Of a stretch of DNA of 64,000 nucleotides, positions 25,636-34,718 are shown in pieces. Source of the stretch: Gordonia polyisoprenivorans NBRC 16320 = JCM 10675 (GTDB lineage: Bacteria; Actinomycetota; Actinomycetes; Mycobacteriales; Mycobacteriaceae); assembly GCF_000241325.1 (NCBI RefSeq), contig NZ_BAEI01000043.1, positions 1-64,000 of the forward strand, written 5' to 3'. Position 1 is the first letter of the stretch, and each line of letters opens with the position of its first letter. A model generated the notes under the pieces. That model was not told where the DNA came from. It saw only the letters and a list, made by a program, of their open reading frames with translations, and did not search any database. Position numbers and translations under genes: made by a program.

Positions 25636-26787
25636 CTACAGGCCCATATCCCGCCCGATGAGGTCTTTCATGATCTCGGTGGTGCCACCGAAGATCGTCT
25701 GGATGCGCGAGTCGGTGTAGGCGCGAGAGACCTTGTACTCGTTCATGTATCCGTAGCCACCGTGCAGCTGCACGCAGCGGTCGATGACCTTCTTGGCGAG
25801 TTCGGTGCACCACCACTTGTTCTTGGCGGCGTCGACGGCGGTCAGGTCACCGTCGAGGACGGCGCGCAGGCAGCGGTCGATGTACTGCTCGGCGATGTCG
25901 AGTTCGGTCGACATCTCGGCGAGGTAGAACCGATTCGCCTGGAACGCACCGATGGGTTGCCCGAAAGCCTTGCGGTCCTTGGCGTATTGCAGGGTCTCCT
26001 CGAAGACGGCGCGAGCGCCGGCGATGGCTCCGATACCGATCGACAGCCGCTCCGACGGCAGGTTCTGCATGAGGTGGTAGAAGCCCTTGTTCTCCTCGCC
26101 GAGGAGGTTTTCCCGGGGCACCCGGACGTCGGTGAAGTGCAGTTCGGCGGTGTCGGCCGCCTTGAGGCCCATCTTGTCGAGCTTGCGGCCCCGCTCGAAG
26201 CCCTCCATGTCGCGTTCGACGACGAGCAGCGAGAACGCCTTGTGCCCGGCGCCCGGGTCGGCATTGGTGCGGCACACGACCACCACCAGATCGGAGTTGA
26301 TGCCGGCCGAGATGAAGGTCTTGGAGCCGTTGAGGATGTAGTGGTCACCGTCGAGGCGGGCCGAGGTCTTGATCCCGGCGAGGTCGCTACCGGCGCCGGG
26401 CTCGGTCATCGCAACCGCGAGAATCGTTTCGCCCGTGGCCATCCCGGGCATCCACCGAGCACGCTGTTCCTCGTTGGCCAGATGCAGGAAGTAGGGGACG
26501 AGAACGTCGTTCTGCAAACTCAGACCGGGTGCCGCGCTGCCGAAGCGGGCGAATTCCTCGACGATGACGGCGTTGAAGCGAAAGTCGTCGGTGACCCCGC
26601 CGCCGCCGTACTCCTCGGGGATGTTGAAGCCGAGAAGTCCGGCGTCGCCGGCCTTCTTGTAGGCCTCGCGATCGACCTGGCCTGCGGCCTCCCACTTCTC
26701 GACGTTGGGTGCGCATTCGCGGGCGAGGAATTCGCGGGCGGATGCGCGCAGCTGCTCGTGTTCGGCCTCGAAGACGGTACGTTTCAT
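25636..26787 (-). CDS. Acyl-CoA dehydrogenase, long-chain/isovaleryl-like
   Basis: A 383-aa acyl-CoA dehydrogenase. AVAMTEPGAGSDLAGIKTSA and GSKTFISAGINSDLVVV are FAD/substrate signatures. The usual C-terminal catalytic Glu segment reads TIFGGTTEIMKDLIG, with Gly in place of Glu, as in LCAD/IVD-like members that carry the base on another helix. ATG 26787 lies 4 nt after the thiolase stop, so the two are co-translated; a beta-oxidation pair is inferred. Confidence 0.92.
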   Translation of the reverse strand: MKRTVFEAEHEQLRASAREFLARECAPNVEKWEAAGQVDREAYKKAGDAGLLGFNIPEEYGGGGVTDDFRFNAVIVEEFARFGSAAPGLSLQNDVLVPYFLHLANEEQRARWMPGMATGETILAVAMTEPGAGSDLAGIKTSARLDGDHYILNGSKTFISAGINSDLVVVVCRTNADPGAGHKAFSLLVVERDMEGFERGRKLDKMGLKAADTAELHFTDVRVPRENLLGEENKGFYHLMQNLPSERLSIGIGAIAGARAVFEETLQYAKDRKAFGQPIGAFQANRFYLAEMSTELDIAEQYIDRCLRAVLDGDLTAVDAAKNKWWCTELAKKVIDRCVQLHGGYGYMNEYKVSRAYTDSRIQTIFGGTTEIMKDLIGRDMGL

Positions 26788-26791
26788 GGAT

Positions 26792-27985
26792 TCAGATCCG
26801 TTCGATGATGGTGGCGTTGGCCATTCCGGCGCCTTCACACATGGTCTGCAGACCATAGCGTCCGCCGGTGGCCTCGAGGTGATTGACGAGCGTCGAGAGC
26901 AGTCGGGTTCCCGAGGACCCGAGTGCATGGCCGAGGGCGATTGCCCCGCCGCGCGGGTTGAGCTTGGCGGGGTCGGCGCCGAATTCGTGCGCCCACGCCA
27001 TCGGCACCGGAGCGAAAGCCTCGTTGACCTCGTAGGCGTCGATGTCGCCGATCGACAACCCCGAGCGCTTGAGCACCTTGTGGGTTGCCGGGATCGGCGC
27101 GGTCAGCATGAAGATCGGATCGTCGCCGGCGAGGGAGAACGCGTGGAAGCGGGCACGCGGCGTCAGGCCGAGCTTGGCGGCCATGGTGTCGCTCATGATC
27201 AACGCCCCGGAGGCACCGTCGGTCAACGGCGAGGAGTTGCCGGGAGTGATGTGCCAGTTGATCTCGGGGAAGCGCTCGGCGTATTCGGGACTGTAGAACG
27301 ACGACTTCAGTCCGGACAGACCTTCCTGAGTGGTCTGCGCGCGCACCGTCTCGTCGACGGCGTGGGTGACCCGGTTGCCGTCGCTGTCGGCGACCTCGAT
27401 CGGCAGGATCTCCTTGGCGAAGAAGCCATCTGCGGCAGCCTGAGCGGCACGACGATGCGACTCCGCGGCGAAGGCATCCACCGCATCCCTGTCGAACTTC
27501 CACTTCGCCGCAACGAGTTCCGCCGAGATGCCCTGGCCGACAAGGCCTTCGGGGTAACGAGCGGCGATGCTCGGTCCGTACGGACTCTGCCCGACGGTGG
27601 TGAAGCCCATCGGTACCCGGCTCATGGACTCGACGCCCGCGGCGATCACGATGTCGTACGCGCCCGCGATGACGCCCTGTGCGGCGAAGTGTGCGGCCTG
27701 CTGACTCGACCCACACTGCCGATCGACGGTGGTCGCGGGCACCGACTCGGGGAATCCGGCCGACAACAGCGCGGTGCGCGAGATGTTGAGCGCCTGTTCC
27801 CCGGCCTGGCCGACGCAGCCACCGATGACGTCGTCGACGAGCGCCGGGTCGAGGTCGTTGCGCTCGACGAGGGCGCGCAGCACGTGCGCGAGTAGTTCGA
27901 CGGGTTTGGTCTGCGAGAGCGCGCCGCCGGGCTTGCCCTTGCCGGAGGCAAGGCGGACGACGTCGACGATGACGGCTTCGGGCAT
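26792..27985 (-). CDS. Acetyl-CoA acyltransferase (thiolase)
   Basis: A 397-aa thiolase with all active-site elements: nucleophile C91 in TVDRQCGSSQQAAHF, NEAFAPVPMAW, GGAIALGHALGSSG (GHPxG-type His) and the second Cys in MCEGAGMANA. It cleaves 3-oxoacyl-CoA or condenses acyl-CoAs. ATG 27985 has CCGGAGGTTCTCCCC upstream. It is first of a two-gene operon with an acyl-CoA dehydrogenase and divergent from TetR at 28219. Confidence 0.93.
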   Translation of the reverse strand: MPEAVIVDVVRLASGKGKPGGALSQTKPVELLAHVLRALVERNDLDPALVDDVIGGCVGQAGEQALNISRTALLSAGFPESVPATTVDRQCGSSQQAAHFAAQGVIAGAYDIVIAAGVESMSRVPMGFTTVGQSPYGPSIAARYPEGLVGQGISAELVAAKWKFDRDAVDAFAAESHRRAAQAAADGFFAKEILPIEVADSDGNRVTHAVDETVRAQTTQEGLSGLKSSFYSPEYAERFPEINWHITPGNSSPLTDGASGALIMSDTMAAKLGLTPRARFHAFSLAGDDPIFMLTAPIPATHKVLKRSGLSIGDIDAYEVNEAFAPVPMAWAHEFGADPAKLNPRGGAIALGHALGSSGTRLLSTLVNHLEATGGRYGLQTMCEGAGMANATIIERI

Positions 27986-28061
27986 GGGGAGAACCTCCGG
28001 AGGATTCACGGCGCCCGGGTCGCGGCGGGACGTACGTCGCCCACGCAAGAACCCGAACCAC

Positions 28062-28075
28062 CGACTGATCGTTCG
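28062..28075. promoter_or_regulatory. Possible TetR operator
   Basis: CGACTGATCGTTCG is a 14-bp imperfect palindrome (10 of 14 positions symmetric, GATC centre) between the divergent thiolase and TetR genes. TetR repressors of fatty-acid genes often use such sites. Weak evidence by eye. Confidence 0.3.
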
Positions 28076-28218
28076 CTAAGTTTGTAACACGGCGGTGTGA
28101 TGCAGATCAACAAGATCGCAGGCTCGGACGCCCCGCGAGTTGGCCGACGCCGCCGTCCACGACCTGCGTCCGCACGTTCTGACGGCGTACATGATCGGCG
28201 CTACTAGGATCGGACCCT

Positions 28219-28818
28219 ATGGCCCGCGAGAGGAGATCGACACCGTCGCGATACGCGCGCGTGCGGTTCCTCGAGGCAGGTCTCACCGTCCTCGCCGAGG
28301 ACGGATTCGGTGCGCTCAAACTCGCGGCGGTCTGCGCCCGCGCCGACGCCACCACCGGCAGCTTCTATCACGCCTTCGACAACTGGGCCGAGTTCACCTC
28401 GGCGCTGATCGCCTACTGGCGCGAGGAGAAGAGCCAGCGGCCGATCGCCGAAGCGCGCAAGGTCACCGATCCGGTCGAGCGCCTCACGGCACTGATGGAC
28501 GTCGGCCTGACCCTGCCCCACGATTCCGAGCGGGCCATCCGTGTCTGGGCCGCCCAGGATCCGGAGGTCCGCAAGCATCAGGAAGAAGTCGACCTCGAAC
28601 GGCGCGACTTCATCGCCGAGACCTACCGTGAGGCCCTCGGCGACGACTTCGCCGCCGAGGAGTACGCCACCATCTCGATGTATCTGCTCGTCGGATACGA
28701 AAGCGGGACGCTGCGCTCCTACGAGGCCCTCGATCTGGGATTTCGAATGTTCCTCCAGAGCGCGATCGGCCCGCTCGGCGACGGGGCCACGACCCCGCCC
28801 ACGACCCCCGACCACTGA
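28219..28818 (+). CDS. TetR-family regulator
   Basis: A 199-aa TetR protein. The HTH is RYARVRFLEAGLTVLAEDGF with LKLAAVCARADATTGSFYHAF and NWAEFTSALIAYW; the rest is helical and acidic. It is divergent from the thiolase/acyl-CoA dehydrogenase operon, its likely target. The start at ATG 28219 gives normal length. An acyl-CoA ligand is plausible from context only. Confidence 0.87.
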   Translation: MARERRSTPSRYARVRFLEAGLTVLAEDGFGALKLAAVCARADATTGSFYHAFDNWAEFTSALIAYWREEKSQRPIAEARKVTDPVERLTALMDVGLTLPHDSERAIRVWAAQDPEVRKHQEEVDLERRDFIAETYREALGDDFAAEEYATISMYLLVGYESGTLRSYEALDLGFRMFLQSAIGPLGDGATTPPTTPDH

Positions 28819-28879
28819 CGTCCGCCCGGGCTTTTCGGATCCACCCGGCTGAGCCACACCTCTTGCCGAGTGTGACCCC

Positions 28880-28908
28880 TTGCACAAAAGTGTAAGTCAT
28901 CTTATAGT
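28880..28908 (+). promoter_or_regulatory. Sigma-A-type promoter with overlapping palindrome
   Basis: TTGCAC (28880-28885) and TATAGT (28903-28908) are separated by exactly 17 nt, a near-consensus promoter for the MpaB-like gene. The -35 region is part of TTGCACaaaaGTGTAA, an inverted repeat that could be a repressor site. Confidence 0.65.
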
Positions 28909-28934
28909 CGATGCCACAACGCAAGGAGGCAGCC

Positions 28935-29816
28935 ATGCTCAGGATCGACCGCAACCACGGCCTCGACCCCGACTTCGGCGAGATCTACCGCAATCTCGTC
29001 ACCTACGAGTTCCCCTGGGACATGAACCAGGCACTGAGCTTCGCCCTCTTCCGCACCTACGCAGTGCCGAGCATCGGACGACTGCTCGACGAGACCGGCG
29101 AGTTCACCGAACGCGTGCAGAAGCGTTACGACGACACCGGCTTACTCCTGGAAGTACCTCTACTGGAGGGGATTTCGAGTCCACAGGGCAAGGCGGCCAT
29201 TCGCCGCATCAACCAGATGCACAAGATGTACGACATCACCAACGACGACATGCGTTACGTCCTGGCCACATTCGTCGTCGTCCCCAAACGGTGGATCGAC
29301 GATTACGGGTGGCGTCGGATGACCTACGAGGAAGTGCGCGCGTCGGTGCTCTACTACCGCTCGCTCGGAAAGCACATGGGGATCACCGACATCCCGGAGA
29401 CCCACGAGGACTTCACACGCCTGCTCGACGAGTACGAGGCAGCGCACTTCGCCTTCGACGCCGGGGCCCGCCGCGTCGCGGACTCGACCATGCACCTGAT
29501 GACGACTTTCTACCCGAAACCGGCGGCTCCCCTGATCGACATCTTCAGCCGCTCGGTGATGGACGACCCTTTGTTGCAGGCGTTTCACTATCGCAAGCCG
29601 AATGCGTTGGCGCGCAAGCTCTCCGTTGCAGGACTCCGGGCACGCGCCCGGGTCGTCGCAGTGCTCCCCTCTCGGCGCACACCCCGCCTGGTCCGGGACA
29701 TGCCTCGAATCCGCAGCTACCCCAACGGCTTCGAGGTCGACAAGCTCGGCACCTTCGCCCCCGGATGCCCGGTCCACCGGACGACGGACGTGGTCGAGCA
29801 GGTGTCGACAGGCTGA
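28935..29816 (+). CDS. MpaB/Lcp-like oxygenase (DUF2236)
   Basis: A 293-aa soluble alpha-helical protein of the DUF2236 family, which includes the fungal oxygenase MpaB and rubber-cleaving Lcp; those bind heme through a His. Visible family-like segments are NQALSFALFRTYAVPSIGRL, MYDITNDDMRYVLATFVV and RRMTYEEVRASVLYYRSLGK. ATG 28935 follows AAGGAGGCAGCC and a good promoter. It is convergent with TetR at 29831. Function beyond probable heme or oxygen chemistry is unknown. Confidence 0.75.
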   Translation: MLRIDRNHGLDPDFGEIYRNLVTYEFPWDMNQALSFALFRTYAVPSIGRLLDETGEFTERVQKRYDDTGLLLEVPLLEGISSPQGKAAIRRINQMHKMYDITNDDMRYVLATFVVVPKRWIDDYGWRRMTYEEVRASVLYYRSLGKHMGITDIPETHEDFTRLLDEYEAAHFAFDAGARRVADSTMHLMTTFYPKPAAPLIDIFSRSVMDDPLLQAFHYRKPNALARKLSVAGLRARARVVAVLPSRRTPRLVRDMPRIRSYPNGFEVDKLGTFAPGCPVHRTTDVVEQVSTG

Positions 29817-29830
29817 CCGGACCCCCGATT

Positions 29831-30499
29831 TCAGCTGTCGTCGGCGGCGCCGAACTCTACTGCGGCGAACTCCACTGCGGCGAGCGCGATCCGCACGTAC
29901 TCCGCCGCCGTCTCCGCGGGCGTCTTGGGCCCGTCGGGGTGATACCAGCTCGCGATGCCCTGGCACATGGACAAGATCGCCCGTCGCGCGGAGTCGGGAA
30001 CCGATGTCGCGAAAACCCCAGCGCGGCAACCGTCTTCGATGGCGTCACGCAGCTGTCCGTCGATGGTGTCGCGATGCTCGCGATACCATCGGCCGTTCTC
30101 GGCAGTCAGTGAGCGGCGCTCGGAGTCCAAGAAGGCCAGGTCCCGGTGGTTGGCCATGTACAACGCGGTCGCCTCGACCAGCGCCGAGAGCCGACGCACC
30201 GGATCGTCGCCGGCCTCGGTGAGCGCGGCGTCGATGTGGGCGCTGACCGTGCTCATCGCGTGGTCGAACAGCGCGACGAGGATCGCCTGCTTGTTCTCGT
30301 AGTGGTAGTACAGCGCCGGAACCGTCACGCCGACCTCGGCGGCGATGGTGCGCACACTGGTGGCGTCATAGCCGTGCTCGACGATCTGCGTGAGGGCGAC
30401 GTCGAGGATCTTCGGCAGAGCCAGCGGCGGATAGTGCCGCCAGTCGTCGACGGGAACGTCCACAGCCGAACGGGCGTGCACCGGTGTGGCCTGGCCCAT
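29831..30499 (-). CDS. TetR-family regulator
   Basis: A 222-aa TetR regulator. The HTH is PKILDVALTQIVEHGYDATS with IAAEVGVTVPALYYHYENKQ; the C-terminal half resembles TetR_C_11-type domains (YMANHRDLAFLDSERRSL). ATG 30499 was chosen because GGGAG lies 5 nt upstream; in-frame ATGs at 30511 and 30514 would add 4-5 residues. Target unknown; the adjacent MpaB-like gene converges on it. Confidence 0.87.
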   Translation of the reverse strand: MGQATPVHARSAVDVPVDDWRHYPPLALPKILDVALTQIVEHGYDATSVRTIAAEVGVTVPALYYHYENKQAILVALFDHAMSTVSAHIDAALTEAGDDPVRRLSALVEATALYMANHRDLAFLDSERRSLTAENGRWYREHRDTIDGQLRDAIEDGCRAGVFATSVPDSARRAILSMCQGIASWYHPDGPKTPAETAAEYVRIALAAVEFAAVEFGAADDS

Positions 30500-30660
30500 C
30501 GCCGCTCCCATCATTGACAAGTATGTTCGGTCTACAAGTGTTCGTGATCGGCGTCAATGCTAGACGGCCGGCTGTGTTTCGCGATGCTCACGCCCGCCGC
30601 AACCACGTACTACCCTGACCTCGTCCGGGCACTGGGCCCGAGCACTCCCGACCGAGGGGA

Positions 30661-31110
30661 ATGTCGCCGATCATGAGCGCGGACCCGATCACCGAGCTGG
30701 AAGCCGAACTCGCCGACACCTGGCGGCGCGGCCGCAATCGGACGCGCTCGCGCGCACATGCGATCGATCCGCGACTCGACCCGTCGGCCTATCCGGTCAT
30801 CACCATCCTCGCCGGCCACGAGTCGTTGCCGATGTCGCGACTCGTGCATGAGCTCGGCCTGGACAAGTCCACGGTCACGCGACAAGTCGACGCGGTGGTG
30901 CGCCTCGGGTTGGTCGAGCGCTCCCCCGACCCACATGACGCGCGGGCGCGGGTCGTCCGCCTCACCGACGCCGGACGCAGTCGATACGACGAGGTTGTCG
31001 CCTCGTCGGTGGTCGAGTGGCGTAAGCGCTTGGCCGAGTGGGATCCCGAGGACATCAGGACACTCACCGACCTGCTCCACCGACTGAGCGACGACACCGA
31101 CGACGCCTGA
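30661..31110 (+). CDS. MarR-family regulator
   Basis: A 149-aa MarR protein with a central winged helix: SRLVHELGLDKSTVTRQVDA, VRLGLVERSPDPHDARARVV (wing) and LTDAGRSRYDEV. It is followed by a DHA2 multidrug exporter, and a 19-bp palindrome lies between them, so it likely represses the exporter and is relieved by a toxic ligand. The start at ATG 30661 has GAGGGGA only 1-2 nt away; ATG 30673 is an alternative. Confidence 0.88.
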   Translation: MSPIMSADPITELEAELADTWRRGRNRTRSRAHAIDPRLDPSAYPVITILAGHESLPMSRLVHELGLDKSTVTRQVDAVVRLGLVERSPDPHDARARVVRLTDAGRSRYDEVVASSVVEWRKRLAEWDPEDIRTLTDLLHRLSDDTDDA

Positions 31111-31117
31111 GGCGTCG
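31101..31117 (+). terminator. Hairpin enclosing the MarR stop codon
   Basis: CGACGCC and GGCGTCG form a perfect 7-bp stem with the TGA stop as the 3-nt loop. There is no T-run. It may end the MarR transcript or limit read-through into the exporter. Confidence 0.5.
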
Positions 31118-31179
31118 AGCGGGTGGAGGCAACCGCTGAGGTACCGATCACATCCGAATCGGACAGGAATATCTCCCGA

Positions 31180-31198
31180 TAGTTGCATGTTGCATCTA
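31180..31198. promoter_or_regulatory. MarR-type operator
   Basis: TAGTTGCATGTTGCATCTA is a 19-bp palindrome with 16 of 18 arm positions paired. It lies 152 nt before the exporter start. A further half-similar TAGTCAACTA lies at about 31217. Length and symmetry suit a MarR dimer. Confidence 0.6.
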
Positions 31199-31349
31199 TT
31201 ACGCTTATGGTTGCGCTAGTCAACTAATTGCTGCGCGTCGGCTCCGCGCATATCTCGACCGGGCGGACCACTGGTCCCCTCGTCGTGACACCCGACTTGT
31301 TCTCCGCGTTCCGCGGACGGATTCGACCTGATCTTTGGGAGGTTTTCGC

Positions 31350-33029
31350 ATGAGTACGACCGTTTCGAAGCGCGCACCCGCTTCGTCGACGGGCGCGCCG
31401 ATGACTCACCGGCAGCGCATCGAAGCACTCGTCGGGCTGCTGCTCGGCATGTTCGTCGCATTTTTGTCCTCGACCATCGTGTCCAACGCATTGCCGGTGA
31501 TCATCACCGACCTGCACGGCACCCAGGACCAATACACCTGGGTTGTCACCGCCACCTTGCTGGCCTCGACGGCCACCACCCCGTTATGGGGCAAGCTCTC
31601 CGACCTCATCAGCAAGAAACTGCTGGTTCAGATCGCTCTGACGGTGTTCACACTCGGCTCGATCCTGGCCGGATTGTCCCAATCGGTGGGCATGCTGATC
31701 GGCTTCCGCGTCATCCAGGGCCTGGGACTGGGCGGCCTGCAGGCGCTCGTCGTGATCGTCATCGCCTCGATGTTCAGCCCGCGCGAACGTGGCCGCTACC
31801 AGGGGCCGATCGCCGCGGTCATGTCGCTGGCCACCGTCGCCGGCCCGCTGATCGGCGGCGTCATCGTCGACACCAGCTGGCTCGGCTGGCGCTGGACGTT
31901 CTACGTCTGCGTCCCGCTGGCGGTGATTGCGCTGCTCGTCATCCAGCGCACCCTGAACCTTCCGGTGATCCGCAAGGAGGTCCGCATCGATTACACCGGC
32001 GCCGTGTTGATCGCCTCCGGGGTCAGCACCCTGCTCATCTGGGTCACTTTGGCGGGCAAGAACTTCGACTGGATCTCGGTGTGGTCGATCGGTCTGGTCG
32101 TGCTCGGCCTGGCATTGATCGCGGCGGCGTTGTTCGTCGAGTCGCGGGCCAAGGACCCGATCATCCCGCTGCGCCTGTTCCGGGACCGGACGATCGCCCT
32201 GGCCACCGTCGCCAGCGTCGCGGTGGGCGTCGCGCTGTTCGGCAGTGCGGTCTTCCTCGGCCAGTACTTCCAGATCGCACGCGGCTACTCCCCGACCTCC
32301 GCAGGTCTGCTGATGCTGCCGATGATCATCGGTTCGATGCTCTCGGCGACGGTCTCCGGACAGCTGATCACCCGATTCGGCCGGTGGAAGGGCTTCATCG
32401 TCGCCGGCGCGGCGCTGATGACCGCAGGATTCGCCCTGCTGTCGACGATCGGCGCGCACACCAACATGGTGCTGCTCGGCGGATACCTGTTCGTCCTGGG
32501 CGTCGGCATGGGCATGAGCATGCAGAATCTCGTGCTGGCAGTACAGAACAACGTGTCCCCGGCCAACCTCGGGTCGGCGACCTCGACGATCACGTTCTTC
32601 CGTTCACTCGGTGGCGCGGCCGGCGTGTCGGTGCTGGGAGCGGTGTTGTCCAATCACGTCGCGGATCTGATTGCCAAGGGGCTCAGCGCACTCGGCGTCG
32701 ACACCTCGACGACGGGCTCGGCGGGATTGGCCAATCTCAACGATCTGCCCGCGCCGCTCGCCGACCTGGTCCGCGGCTCCTACGGCGACGGCACCGCCCG
32801 GATCTTCCTGGTGGCCGGCGTGATGGCGGCGATCAGCCTGATCGCGGTGCTGTTCATCAAGGAGGTCGCGCTCAAGACGCACAGCGCGCTCGACGAGCAC
32901 CTCGAGAACGTCGAGGTCATGGCCGACGACGAGCAGAAATCGTTGCCGGACAACGTCATCGACGCGGAGCTGATCGACACCGATGACAGCCGGGCGCGGG
33001 CCGACGGCGCCCGGGTACCGGCCACCTGA
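31350..33029 (+). CDS. DHA2-family (14-helix) MFS multidrug exporter
   Basis: A 559-aa major facilitator protein with about 14 membrane helices. Motif A is seen in LWGKLSDLISKK, the motif C-like antiporter region in ATVAGPLIGGVIVDTSWLGW, and motif D1-type AFLSSTIVSNALPVI in helix 1. The acidic C-tail (EHLENVEVMADDEQKSLPDN) is cytoplasmic. DHA2 members exchange protons for drugs or dyes. ATG 31350 has TTTGGGAGGTTTTCGC upstream. Likely regulated by the preceding MarR; transcription ends at 33053-33085. Confidence 0.93.
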   Translation: MSTTVSKRAPASSTGAPMTHRQRIEALVGLLLGMFVAFLSSTIVSNALPVIITDLHGTQDQYTWVVTATLLASTATTPLWGKLSDLISKKLLVQIALTVFTLGSILAGLSQSVGMLIGFRVIQGLGLGGLQALVVIVIASMFSPRERGRYQGPIAAVMSLATVAGPLIGGVIVDTSWLGWRWTFYVCVPLAVIALLVIQRTLNLPVIRKEVRIDYTGAVLIASGVSTLLIWVTLAGKNFDWISVWSIGLVVLGLALIAAALFVESRAKDPIIPLRLFRDRTIALATVASVAVGVALFGSAVFLGQYFQIARGYSPTSAGLLMLPMIIGSMLSATVSGQLITRFGRWKGFIVAGAALMTAGFALLSTIGAHTNMVLLGGYLFVLGVGMGMSMQNLVLAVQNNVSPANLGSATSTITFFRSLGGAAGVSVLGAVLSNHVADLIAKGLSALGVDTSTTGSAGLANLNDLPAPLADLVRGSYGDGTARIFLVAGVMAAISLIAVLFIKEVALKTHSALDEHLENVEVMADDEQKSLPDNVIDAELIDTDDSRARADGARVPAT

Positions 33030-33052
33030 TCGTCCCCCATCGTCCAATACTG

Positions 33053-33085
33053 CAGCGGCTCACGGTGATCCACCGTGAGCCGCTG
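33053..33085 (+). terminator. Strong intrinsic hairpin after MFS gene
   Basis: CAGCGGCTCACGGTG (33053-33067) pairs perfectly with CACCGTGAGCCGCTG (33071-33085) around a 3-nt loop. A 15-bp GC-rich stem 24 nt after the MFS stop; no T-tract, as is common in actinobacteria. Confidence 0.85.
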
Positions 33086-33361
33086 GTCGTCACGGGAGCC
33101 TTTCGAGCATCGGCGTGGCGCGGCGAACATGCGCCCCTCACCGTCCTCACCACCTCGGTCGCGACCACCGCCGCAGCCGCCATCGGCTCGCTCACCACCG
33201 GCAGGTCGGTGACCACCTGCAGTAACGGTCGTGACGCCGAGGCCCGGGCGCTGGTCGGCGCGCTCGGGGTGAACCTGGTACTCAACGCGGGGTGGAGCGT
33301 GGTGTTCTTCGGGGCGCACCGGCTCGGACCCGACACCGGCGGGTTCGGCATTCGCGGATAG
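33065..33361 (+). pseudogene. tspO: Decayed tspO (TspO/MBR) fragment
   Basis: The frame encodes LTTSVATTAAAAIGSLTT, like TspO helix 1, then jumps to GRDAEARALVGALGVNLVLN and AGWSVVFFGAHRLG, the conserved TspO fourth-helix region. About 40 residues between (the W-x-P loop and helices 2-3) are missing in frame. The end after HRLG is a short unrelated tail and a stop. No in-frame ATG or ribosome site is visible. I read this as an internally deleted, C-terminally truncated tspO, from about 33135 to 33330. Membrane tetrapyrrole/sterol-binding function is surely lost. Confidence 0.6.
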
Positions 33362-33431
33362 AATTCTCATCGGACGCGGGGGGTCTGAGCCAGTAGCTGT
33401 ATTCGTGCGCTGCACACGGAGGGATGCGCAC

Positions 33432-34718
33432 TTGTCCCCAGAGGCCGACGACCGACGTGACATCCCATCGGGTACCCACACGAGGACCTTCGCCGCGGCG
33501 ACCGACGCTCCGCCACTGAGGCACAGTTGGAGCACGGCAGGTCGTGCGGTCGAGGACGCCGGCGGCAGGGAAATACTGCTCCAGCGTGGAATCGCGATCC
33601 TGACAGTGCTTTTCGGCATCCTGGGATTCATCGCCGCCACGACTCCCGCAGGAACCCAGGGGTCTGCGGTGCGGACGACGATCCTTCTTCTCGTGGTCGC
33701 GTCGACGATCCCGGTCGCCTTCTCTGTGTCCAAGATCAGCTTCGGCAACGTGTGGTGGTCACGCCCTCGGTCGATGCGAGCACACAACCATCTGTTCGTC
33801 GCCTACGCCGACATCGGTGTGGCCGCCGCACTGTGCACCTTTGCGAGTCCACTCCTTGCCCTGCACGGCGCCACCACGTTCGCGGTCGTCGGTGCCTATG
33901 TCGCGCACTTCGTCAGGTTCCGCGTCGTCATCGCTCACTTGGTGTTCAGCAGTACGGTGATCGTCGCGCTCGCGGCACGCGCCGTGTACGACGGTCACCC
34001 GATCGGCATGGTGCTCTACTTCGCGTTGGTGTCCCTGGTCGCCTCGAACGGCATCGTGCTCCTGTTGAGCGCGTACTCGACGGCGTTCAAGAGCACCATG
34101 CAGACGCAGCTGGACTGGGCCAACACCGAGGCCCTGACCGGCGTGCTCAACCGTCGCGGGTTCTCCGTCGCAGCCGACAGCATCGTCGCCGCTACCCCAC
34201 CCGTCGCCGTGATCATGCTCGACGTCGACCGGTTCAAGCAGATCAACGACGCGTACGGGCATTCGGTGGGAGACGCGATCCTGAGCCGGCTCGCGGCGCG
34301 CGTGCAGGAGTTGGCAGGCCCCGATGCCGTCGTCGGACGTCTCGGTGGTGACGAGTTCGCCGTCGCGCTGCGTTCGTCGCCGCAAGCGGTCCGCATTCTC
34401 ATTCACGCGATCCAGCAGACCCCGCTCGACGTACTCCGCGGCTCCCCGGTGACGGTGAGCATCGGGGCCGCGATCTACCGGGAGGGGCCGACGCTCTCAG
34501 ACGAGTACCGCGACCTACTCGAGCAGGCCACCGCGCTGGCCGATGAAGCCTTGCTCATGGCCAAGAACGCCGGACGCAACACCCACACCATCATCGATCA
34601 CGATCACGTGGCCGAGCGAACACAGGAACAGCGCATCGCTCCGATCGACTCGCTCCGGTCACGCCGACGGCGTCTCATCCATTCGCCGAATACTCACGGA
34701 CCCGGTCGGCACAGTTAA
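33432..34718 (+). CDS. Membrane-anchored GGDEF diguanylate cyclase, copy 1
   Basis: A 428-aa protein. About six membrane helices (residues about 50-230) precede a full GGDEF domain: DPLTG-like EALTGVLNRRGF, LDVDRFKQINDAYGHSVGD and GRLGGDEFAVAL. It should condense two GTP to c-di-GMP. The R of the inhibitory RxxD site before GGDEF is not seen. TTG 33432 was chosen because GGAGGG lies 8 nt upstream; a GTG at 33405 has none. It is paralogous along its whole length to the gene at 35079, including GTQGSAVRTT/GTRGSVVRTA and the QLDWANT linker. Confidence 0.85.
   Translation: MSPEADDRRDIPSGTHTRTFAAATDAPPLRHSWSTAGRAVEDAGGREILLQRGIAILTVLFGILGFIAATTPAGTQGSAVRTTILLLVVASTIPVAFSVSKISFGNVWWSRPRSMRAHNHLFVAYADIGVAAALCTFASPLLALHGATTFAVVGAYVAHFVRFRVVIAHLVFSSTVIVALAARAVYDGHPIGMVLYFALVSLVASNGIVLLLSAYSTAFKSTMQTQLDWANTEALTGVLNRRGFSVAADSIVAATPPVAVIMLDVDRFKQINDAYGHSVGDAILSRLAARVQELAGPDAVVGRLGGDEFAVALRSSPQAVRILIHAIQQTPLDVLRGSPVTVSIGAAIYREGPTLSDEYRDLLEQATALADEALLMAKNAGRNTHTIIDHDHVAERTQEQRIAPIDSLRSRRRRLIHSPNTHGPGRHS

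Noticed and set aside
26835-28061. 408-codon minus-strand frame overlapping the thiolase
   Set aside because: Arg/Pro-rich alternate frame of a thiolase with all active-site motifs.
31586-32986. 466-codon plus-strand frame inside the exporter
   Set aside because: Alternate frame of the MFS gene; Arg-rich with no membrane helices.
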